40,761 nt of DNA, taken from the NCBI GenBank assembly GCA_021731445.1, contig JAKFXK010000021.1:1-40761 (forward strand). The letters are read 5' to 3'. The position numbers and the translations under genes were made by a program. Positions 25,754-31,819 of the stretch are shown one piece after another. This DNA is from Nevskiaceae bacterium. Lineage in GTDB: Bacteria > Pseudomonadota > Gammaproteobacteria > Nevskiales > Nevskiaceae. How positions within the stretch are numbered: the first letter of the stretch is position 1; every line of letters begins with the position of its first letter. Below the pieces are notes generated by a model. That model was not told where the DNA came from. It saw nothing but the letters and a program-made list of their open reading frames with translations, and searched no databases.

Positions 25754-25902
25754 GAAAAAACTTCTGCAAGCGATCCGTGAACCGCTTTTAGTCCCCATGT
25801 TTCCATCAGGGACGGCTGACGAATCGCTTCAAGCAGCAATGCCAATGGCGATTACCGTACGCGCCCCGGTCAAAGGGCTTACCGCTTAGCAAGGAGTACT
25901 CG

Positions 25903-26238
25903 ATGAACCTGACCATCTCCGGCCACCATCTCGAACTGACCCCGCCGATCAAGGCCTACGTCAAGGAAAAGATGAAACGACTCGAACGCCACTGTGACCA
26001 CCTGCTCAATGGGCAAGTCATTCTCACTGTGGAAAAGGATCGGCAGAAGGCGGAGGCGACGGTGCATTGCTCAGGAGCCAGTCTGCATGCGGAATGCACC
26101 CACACAGACCTCTACGCGGCGATTGATCTCTTGGCCGACAAGCTCGACCAGCAGGCCCGCAAGCACAAGGACAAACGCCGCGACCACCATGCTTCGGATG
26201 TGGTGCACCACCAGACCACGCAGCAAGCGGCGATGTAG
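25903..26238 (+). CDS. hpf: Ribosome hibernation promoting factor, short HPF
   Basis: Binds the 30S subunit in stationary phase and promotes inactive 100S dimers. The 111-residue product is the short form, with one S30AE/YfiA domain: MNLTISGHHLELTPPIKAYVKEKMKRLERH, then VEKDRQKAEATVHCSGASLHAECTHTDLYAAIDLLADKLDQQARKHKDKRR. It has a basic, His-rich tail. AAGGAG (25890-25895) precedes the ATG at good distance. A hairpin terminator follows at 26258, so hpf ends its transcript or is separated from ptsN by partial attenuation. Confidence 0.95.
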   Translation: MNLTISGHHLELTPPIKAYVKEKMKRLERHCDHLLNGQVILTVEKDRQKAEATVHCSGASLHAECTHTDLYAAIDLLADKLDQQARKHKDKRRDHHASDVVHHQTTQQAAM

Positions 26239-26257
26239 GCGCCTTGCGGCAAACACG

Positions 26258-26283
26258 ACGGGACGCCTTGGCGTCCCGTTTTT
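26258..26283 (+). terminator. Rho-independent terminator after hpf
   Basis: ACGGGACGC (26258-26266), loop CTTG, GCGTCCCGT (26271-26279) followed by TTTTT-G. A nine-bp GC-rich stem with a U-tract, 20 bases after the hpf stop and 75 bases before ptsN, so ptsN likely also has its own promoter. Confidence 0.8.
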
Positions 26284-26357
26284 GTTGGGCGACCCAACAC
26301 TCTGCCGCTATGATGCGCGGGTCATCCATAACAACGCCGATCTGGACGAGCCCCACA

Positions 26358-26810
26358 ATGAAACTCACCGAAATCCTCAATCCCACCCGTGTCGTCGCCG
26401 GCACCACCGTCACCAGCAAGAAGCGTGCGCTGGAAGAAATGAGCAAGCTACTGGCGAAAGGCAGCGGCACCGTTACCGAGGGTGAGATCTTCACCGCGCT
26501 GACCGCACGTGAAAAGCTCGGCTCCACGGGCTTGGGCCATGGGGTCGCCATCCCACATGGACGCATGTCGGGGATCGAGGGCTCGATCGGCGCGCTGATC
26601 CGCCTCAAGCATCCAGTCGATTACGACGCCCACGACGGCAACACGGTAGATCTCATGTTCGGCCTCGTGGTGCCGCAGCAGGCAACCGAGACGCACCTGA
26701 AGCACCTCGCCGCCATTGCCGAACTGTTCTCCGACGATGCCTTCTGCAAGCAGGCCCGCGCTGCCGCTGACGACGCGGCGCTGTTCGCACTGATCACCAG
26801 CCGAACCTGA
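26358..26810 (+). CDS. ptsN: PTS IIA-Ntr regulatory protein
   Basis: Terminal phospho-acceptor of the nitrogen-related PTS, a regulator of potassium, envelope and nitrogen functions. The 150-residue product has an EIIA-Fru type domain: MKLTEILNPTRVV, FTALTAREKLGSTGLGHGVAIPHGRM with phospho-acceptor H67, GNTVDLMFGLVVPQQATETHLKHLAAIAELF. The start fits the family; longer extensions run back into the hpf terminator region. It should receive phosphate from the EIIA-HPr fusion and EI encoded 1.1-3.5 kb downstream; no ptsP-like GAF-EI is present here. Confidence 0.96.
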   Translation: MKLTEILNPTRVVAGTTVTSKKRALEEMSKLLAKGSGTVTEGEIFTALTAREKLGSTGLGHGVAIPHGRMSGIEGSIGALIRLKHPVDYDAHDGNTVDLMFGLVVPQQATETHLKHLAAIAELFSDDAFCKQARAAADDAALFALITSRT

Positions 26811-26832
26811 AGGCATCTTCCAAGACTCGGAG

Positions 26833-27023
26833 ATGAAGTTATCGCACAACGTAGCGAGCGAAGGCAGTTCGCGTGACGCCGGAGCGCAGCACCCGCAGCG
26901 GCCTTGTGGCCGTGAGGGCGTTTGGCTTACTGGGAAGTGACTCAATGTCACTTCCCAGCCCGGCCAAACGCAGCACCGCCGACGCGCGAAATGCCGAGCG
27001 CAGTAGTTGTGAGATGACTTCAT
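26833..27023. repeat. 191-bp imperfect palindrome (MITE-like) between ptsN and rapZ
   Basis: The ends are inverted copies: ATGAAGTTATCGCACAAC from 26833 rightwards, and ATGAAGTCATCTCACAAC read leftwards from 27023 (16 of 18 match). Similarity continues inward on both arms (GCGAGCG/GCGCTCG, GGCAGTTCGCG/GGCATTTCGCG, CGTTTGGC on both). The centre is a perfect 12-bp stem, CTGGGAAGTGAC (26930-26941) against 26947-26958, with loop TCAAT. The left arm is about 32 bases longer. There is no coding potential and no U-tract. The right end includes the first two bases of the rapZ ATG and its ribosome-binding region. It may be a MITE, a REP/ERIC-like element, or a structured leader. Confidence 0.6.
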
Positions 27024-27900
27024 GAAACTCGTCGTCGTCAGTGGCCTCTCCGGGGCCGGCAAGACCGTCGCGCTGCGCCAGTACGAAGACCTCGGCTGGT
27101 ATTGCATCGACAATATCCCGCTCGACTTCGTCGAACCGCTGGTGGCGCATGCGCTCATCAACGACGACCCGCGTTATGCGCGCCTGGCGCTTGGCGTGGA
27201 TGCCCGCGAGGCACCAATGCAGATCGGTTATTTTCCCGAGCACATCGAGTCGCTGCGTACGCGCGGGGTGGATGTGGACGTGCTGTTCCTCACCGCCGAC
27301 GAGGAGATCATCCTCAAACGCTACAGCGAAACACGCCGCAAGCATCCGCTGTCGGATGGCCAGACCTCGTTGGTGGAAGCCATCCGCCAGGAACGCTCGC
27401 TGCTGGCACCTATCGCCAATGCGGCGGACGTCACGCTCGACACCACGCGCCTCAACCTGCACGAGCTGCGCAGCGCCATTGACAGCCGCATGCCCGAGGG
27501 CAGCAACGCCAAGCTCTCGGTGCTGTTCCTCTCGTTCGGCTTCAAAAACGGCATCCCGGATGGGGCCGACTATGTGTTCGACGTACGCTGCCTGCCGAAC
27601 CCGCACTGGGTGCCGGAGCTGCGCCCCTTCAATGGCCGCGATGCCGCCATCGCCGACTATCTTTCGGCGCAGCCGGACGTGTTGGCGATGCAGTCCGACA
27701 TCAGTGGTTTCCTCACCCGCTGGCTGCCCAGTTACGAGGCGCAGGATCGCGCCTATGTCACCGTCGCCGTCGGCTGCACTGGCGGCCAGCATCGCAGTGT
27801 CTACCTGGTCGAACAGTTGGCGGCCCATTTCAAGACGAGGTTCGCGCAAGTGGTCATCAAGCATCGGGAACTGGGAAGTATCGGGAGTGCGGGCGTATGA
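27022..27900 (+). CDS. rapZ: RapZ, RNase adapter/nucleotide-binding protein
   Basis: In E. coli RapZ senses glucosamine-6-phosphate and delivers sRNA GlmZ to RNase E, setting GlmS and cell-wall precursor supply. The 292-residue product (E. coli 284) has the N-terminal P-loop GLSGAGKT (8-15), the YCIDNIPLDFVEPL motif, FLTADEEIILKRYSETRRKHPL, and the C-terminal RNA-binding region VAVGCTGGQHRSVYLVEQLA...KTRFAQVVIKHREL. Its ATG is the right edge of the palindrome at 26833-27023; only a weak GAG Shine-Dalgarno is seen. In many related clusters hprK precedes rapZ; it is absent here. Its stop overlaps the next gene as ATGA. Confidence 0.95.
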   Translation: MKLVVVSGLSGAGKTVALRQYEDLGWYCIDNIPLDFVEPLVAHALINDDPRYARLALGVDAREAPMQIGYFPEHIESLRTRGVDVDVLFLTADEEIILKRYSETRRKHPLSDGQTSLVEAIRQERSLLAPIANAADVTLDTTRLNLHELRSAIDSRMPEGSNAKLSVLFLSFGFKNGIPDGADYVFDVRCLPNPHWVPELRPFNGRDAAIADYLSAQPDVLAMQSDISGFLTRWLPSYEAQDRAYVTVAVGCTGGQHRSVYLVEQLAAHFKTRFAQVVIKHRELGSIGSAGV

Positions 27901-28613
27901 GCTGCGGCATTCTGCTGGTCACCCACGGCAAGCTGGGACGCTTCCTGCTCGACACCCTGCAGGAGATGCTGGGTGGCCTGCCGCTGAAGGCCGACGTGCT
28001 CGAAGTGCGCCTGGTGCAGTCGCACGAGGGACCGATCATGCAAGGCTCGCGGATGCTGGAGAACCTCGACAGCGGTGATGGCGTGCTGCTGCTCACCGAT
28101 GCCTATGGCTCCACCCCCAGCAACGTCGCCCACAAGCTGTCGATCGCCAGGCCCAGAACAGCAGCGGTGGCCGGCGTGAATCTGCCGATGCTGATGCGCG
28201 TGTTCAACAGCGCCGAGCTGCCGCTGGATCAACTGGCGCAGGCAGCGGTCGAAGGCGGCCAGCTGGGTGTGGTGCGCTGTCCGCCGGTGGTGGGCACCGT
28301 GGCGACGGCCGCTGCGACCTTGCCCGCTGCCCCGGGTGGCAGGCATGTGGAACGCACTGTGGAGATCATCAACAAGCTCGGCTTGCACGCCCGCGCCTCG
28401 GCCAGGCTGGTGACGCTCGCCAACAAGTTCACCGCCGATGTGCGGCTGAAAAAAGATGGCCGCGAAGTCTCGGCGAAGTCGATCCTGAACATCATCATGC
28501 TGGCCGCAGGCCTGGGCAGCCAGGTGACGCTGATCGCCGAAGGCGAGGACGCCGAACAGGCCATCGCGGAACTGGTGGCCCTGGTCGCCGACAAGTTTGG
28601 CGAGGAAGCCTGA
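27897..28613 (+). CDS. Fused PTS EIIA-Man domain and HPr
   Basis: One 238-residue protein joins two PTS phosphocarriers usually encoded by adjacent genes. Residues 1-130 are an EIIA-Man domain (CGILLVTHGKLGRFLLDTLQEMLG with phospho-acceptor H10, LLLTDAYGSTPSNVAHKLS). A Thr/Ala/Pro linker covers about 131-149. Residues 150-238 are HPr (NKLGLHARASARLV with H164, VSAKSILNIIMLAAG). S195 lies 31 residues after H164, exactly the H15-S46 spacing of HPr, so the HprK target serine is kept although no hprK is seen. The gene overlaps rapZ (ATGA) and ptsI (TGATG). DhaM also fuses EIIA-Man and HPr, but it adds an EI part and sits with dihydroxyacetone kinase genes. No stop or frame break lies in the linker. 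Confidence 0.93.
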   Translation: MSCGILLVTHGKLGRFLLDTLQEMLGGLPLKADVLEVRLVQSHEGPIMQGSRMLENLDSGDGVLLLTDAYGSTPSNVAHKLSIARPRTAAVAGVNLPMLMRVFNSAELPLDQLAQAAVEGGQLGVVRCPPVVGTVATAAATLPAAPGGRHVERTVEIINKLGLHARASARLVTLANKFTADVRLKKDGREVSAKSILNIIMLAAGLGSQVTLIAEGEDAEQAIAELVALVADKFGEEA

Positions 28614-30349
28614 TGAGCCTCTGGCTCAACGGCATCGGTGTCTCGCGCGGCGTGGCGATTGGCCGCGCGCAACGCCTGCACAGCACCGATCTCGAAATCC
28701 CCGAACGCCGCTTGCAGGCTGGTGACATCGAGCACGAGATCACCCGCTTCTACGGCGCACAGCGGCGCGCGCGCGACGAGCTGAAGCGCGTGCGCGAGCA
28801 GATTCCGCCGGGCACCCCCGGCGACATCGCCGCCTTCATCGACACGCACCTCCTGATGATGGACGACCGCTCCATTGTCGATACCACCATCGGCCATATC
28901 CGCAGCGCCAAGCTCAATGCCGAGGCCGCGCTGAAGAGAACCCGCGACGCAATGGTCGCCATCTTCGATCAGATGGATGACCCCTACCTGCGCACGCGCA
29001 AGGACGATGTCGGCCATGTGGTGGATCGCATCCAGCGCGTGCTGATGAAGCTCAGCACAACTGCGGCGGTCGAAGGCGCACCCAAGTTCGACATTGCCGA
29101 GCAGACAGTGATCGTCGCCGACGACATCACGCCGGCCGACATCATCCTGCTCAGCCAGCAGAAAGTGGTCGCCTTCATCACCGAGTTTGGCGGGCCAACT
29201 TCGCATACGGCGATTCTCGCCCGCAGTCTCGGCATCCCGGCCATCGTCGGCCTGCGCGATGCGCGAAAGTGGCTGCGCGATGGCGAGACCGTGATCGTCG
29301 ATGGCGAGCAGGGCCATGCGCTGGCAGCGCCAGATGCTGAGGCGCTGACGTTTTTCAAATCCAAGCAGGTCAAGCTCGCGCAGGATCGCGCGACCTTGCA
29401 ACTACTGCGCGACAAGCCCGCCATCTCGAAAGACGGCGTGAAGATCCGCCTGCTCGCCAACATCGAATCGCCGGACGATGCGATCCACGCTGCCGAACTG
29501 GGGGCCGAAGGCGTGGGCCTGTATCGCACCGAGTTCCTCTACATGAACCGCAAGGACTTGCCGAGTGAGGAGGAGCAGTTCGAGGCCTACGCCAAGGTGG
29601 TCAGTGCGGTGAAAGGCCCGCTCACCATCCGCACGCTCGATCTGGGTGCCGACAAGCAGGTCGATAGCGGCGCGCGCCTGGGGCCGACGCCCAACAATCC
29701 GGCGCTGGGCCTGCGCGCGATCCGCCTGTGCTTGCGAGAGCCCGAGCTGTTCCGCGCCCAGGTGCGGGCCTTGCTGCGCGCGAGCCGCTTCGGCGAGATG
29801 AAGATCATGCTGCCGATGATCTCGAGCGTGGCCGAATACCGGCAGGCGCACAACTTCATGGCCGCCACCCGCATCGAACTCGCACGCGAGGGCTACAAGA
29901 TGGCCGACGACGTGCCAGTGGGCGCGATGATCGAAATCCCCGCCGCTGCCCTAGCCTCGCCGATGCTGGCGCGCGAGTGCCAGTTCTTCTCCATCGGCAC
30001 CAACGATTTGATCCAGTACACGCTGGCGATCGACCGCGTCGATGACGAGGTGAATTACCTCTACGACCCGCTGCACCCGGCGGTGCTGCAACTGATCCAG
30101 CGCACCATCCAGAGCGGCGTGCGTGCGGGCATTCCGGTGACAATGTGCGGTGAGATGGCGGGCGACGTGCGCTACACGCGGCTGCTGCTGGGGCTGGGCT
30201 TGCAAGAGTTCTCGATGCATCCGGCCAATGTGCTGGAGATCAAGCGGGCGGTGCTGGATGCCGATGTGAAGAGCCTGCAGGCACAGACCTTGCGGTTGCT
30301 GGCCTCTGCCGATATCGAGGAGCAGCAGGCCTTGATCGCCGCGCTGTAG
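28613..30349 (+). CDS. ptsI: PTS enzyme I (phosphoenolpyruvate-protein phosphotransferase)
   Basis: Takes phosphate from PEP and passes it to HPr. The 578-residue product (E. coli 575) shows the N-terminal HPr-binding helical domain, the phospho-His site GGPTSHTAILARSLGIPAIVG with H198, and the PEP-binding TIM barrel: EGVGLYRTEFLYMNR, RTLDLGADKQ, IMLPMISSVAEYR, GAMIEIPAAAL, IGTNDLIQYTLAIDR and the catalytic Cys in VTMCGEMAGD. It is a full-length, GAF-less EI. No EIIB or EIIC permease gene is in the window, which fits a regulatory PTS. It overlaps the EIIA-HPr stop by one base. Confidence 0.97.
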   Translation: MSLWLNGIGVSRGVAIGRAQRLHSTDLEIPERRLQAGDIEHEITRFYGAQRRARDELKRVREQIPPGTPGDIAAFIDTHLLMMDDRSIVDTTIGHIRSAKLNAEAALKRTRDAMVAIFDQMDDPYLRTRKDDVGHVVDRIQRVLMKLSTTAAVEGAPKFDIAEQTVIVADDITPADIILLSQQKVVAFITEFGGPTSHTAILARSLGIPAIVGLRDARKWLRDGETVIVDGEQGHALAAPDAEALTFFKSKQVKLAQDRATLQLLRDKPAISKDGVKIRLLANIESPDDAIHAAELGAEGVGLYRTEFLYMNRKDLPSEEEQFEAYAKVVSAVKGPLTIRTLDLGADKQVDSGARLGPTPNNPALGLRAIRLCLREPELFRAQVRALLRASRFGEMKIMLPMISSVAEYRQAHNFMAATRIELAREGYKMADDVPVGAMIEIPAAALASPMLARECQFFSIGTNDLIQYTLAIDRVDDEVNYLYDPLHPAVLQLIQRTIQSGVRAGIPVTMCGEMAGDVRYTRLLLGLGLQEFSMHPANVLEIKRAVLDADVKSLQAQTLRLLASADIEEQQALIAAL

Positions 30350-30379
30350 TGTGTGCTATGCGCACGCTACAGCGGCGAT

Positions 30380-31720
30380 TCAGGAGCCAGCCACCGTCAT
30401 CGGTGCCAGTAGCAGACTGCCGCAACGCACCAGGCCACGCGTATCGACGTCACTGCCGACGGCTCTCAATGAGCGGAACATCTCCGACAGATTGCCTGCA
30501 ATCGTGACCTCCTCCACCGGATGCACGATCTCGCCGTTCTCGACCCAGAAGCCTTCGGCCCCGCGCGAGTAATCCCCCGTCACCATATTCACGCCCTGCC
30601 CCATCAGGCCAGTGACGACGAGGCCAGTGTGCATCTGACGGCGAAGCTGGTCGTGATCCAGATCGCCCGGCGCGACGACGATGTTGAACGCACCGCTGGC
30701 ATTGCCCGTGCTCTGCATCTTGAGGCGGCGTGCGGCATAGCTGCCCAGGAGGTAGCCGGTGAGCTGGCCTGCGTCGATCAGCGTGCGCTCCTGCGCGGCC
30801 ACACCTTCACCGTCGAACCAGGCCGAGCCTGCCGCACCCTTGAGATGTGGCCGTTGGTGGATGTGGACGTGCGGCGCAAACACCGGCGTGCCGATCTTGT
30901 CGAGCAGAAAACTGGCCTTGCGGTACAGCGCGCCCCCGCTGATGCCGCTCAAAAACTGACCGATCAGCCCACGCGCCACTTCGGGCGTCAGCAGTACGGC
31001 TGCGCTGCGCGTGCTCAGCGAATGCGCGCCGAGGCGTGCGGCGGCGCGGCGGCCTGCCTCGGTGCCGATGGTCTGTGGTGATAGCAGCGCGCTGGCGTCG
31101 CGCGCACTGCTGTAATAACTGCCGTTCTGCATTTTCTCGCCTGCCTTGGCGATCACCGAGCAGCTCAGCGAGTGGTCGGTTGAGCGGCGATGGCCGACAA
31201 AACCGTGGCTGTTGGCGTAGACACTCAGGCCTTCACGGGTGTCGGCGCCAGCGCCCTCGCTCTGCGTCACGCGCGAGTCGGCGGCGAAGGCGGCGGCCTC
31301 GGCGGCGCAGGCTAGATCGGTCGCCTTGTCGGGCGTCAGCGCCCAGGGGTGCACGAGCGAGAGATCGGCAAATCCGCCGGCCGGGGCTTGTGCCATCTGT
31401 GAGGCCTCGGCGAGGCCCAGGCAGACATCCTCACCCGCTGCACGTGCGATGTCGCAGGCGGCGGCAACGGTGGCGGTGATGCCGGCATCCGAGAGATCCG
31501 CCGTGCTGGCGCTGCCCATGCGATGCCCGAAGTAGACAGTCAGCGTGAGGCTGCGGTCTTTCTGGAACTCGACCGACTCCACCTCGCCCTGCCGCACGTT
31601 GACGGTGAGCGCGCGACTGGTGGCGACACTCGACTCGGCCTGGGTGGCCCCGGCACGTTGGGCGGCTTCGAGCGCGCGGGCGGCACAGATTTCGAGTGTT
31701 GCGGGGTCAGGCAGGGACAT
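30380..31720 (-). CDS. pmbA: PmbA/TldE, metalloprotease complex subunit
   Basis: Subunit of the TldD/TldE heterodimeric protease that matures microcins and degrades unfolded peptides; TldE itself lacks the metal site. The 446-residue product (E. coli 450) shows TVNVRQGEVESVEFQKDRSLTLTVYFGHRMGSASTADLS at the N-terminus. The middle holds GGALYRKASFLLDKIG and FDGEGVAAQERTLIDAGQLTGYLLGSYAARRL, and the end has GLMGQGVNMVTGDYSRGAEGFWVENGEIVHPVEEVTIAGNL. The HExxH zinc motif of TldD is absent, as expected for TldE. Start MSLPDPATLE has AAGGA upstream; an earlier in-frame ATG at 31762 has no support. tldD is not in the window. Confidence 0.93.
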   Translation of the reverse strand: MSLPDPATLEICAARALEAAQRAGATQAESSVATSRALTVNVRQGEVESVEFQKDRSLTLTVYFGHRMGSASTADLSDAGITATVAAACDIARAAGEDVCLGLAEASQMAQAPAGGFADLSLVHPWALTPDKATDLACAAEAAAFAADSRVTQSEGAGADTREGLSVYANSHGFVGHRRSTDHSLSCSVIAKAGEKMQNGSYYSSARDASALLSPQTIGTEAGRRAAARLGAHSLSTRSAAVLLTPEVARGLIGQFLSGISGGALYRKASFLLDKIGTPVFAPHVHIHQRPHLKGAAGSAWFDGEGVAAQERTLIDAGQLTGYLLGSYAARRLKMQSTGNASGAFNIVVAPGDLDHDQLRRQMHTGLVVTGLMGQGVNMVTGDYSRGAEGFWVENGEIVHPVEEVTIAGNLSEMFRSLRAVGSDVDTRGLVRCGSLLLAPMTVAGS

Positions 31721-31770
31721 GCGGGGCGCATCCTTGAAAAACGGTGCGTGATGATGCCGCAAGCGCCCAC

Positions 31771-31800
31771 AAAAAAGGGCCGACTTGCGTCGGCCCTTTT
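31771..31800 (-). terminator. Terminator of the three-repeat DUF4394 gene
   Basis: AAAAGGGCCGAC (31773-31784), loop TTGC, GTCGGCCCTTTT (31789-31800): a perfect 12-bp stem, with T6 on the minus strand at 31776-31771. It sits 20 bases beyond the stop of the lipoprotein gene at 31820. Confidence 0.85.
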
Positions 31801-31819
31801 GAAGCGTATTGCAAGGTGT

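Noticed and set aside
25754-25902. Inverted AAGCGATC...GAATCGCTT in the rpoN-hpf gap
   Set aside because: Short and imperfect with a long loop; no U-tract and no conserved position relative to hpf. The gap is otherwise without visible features.
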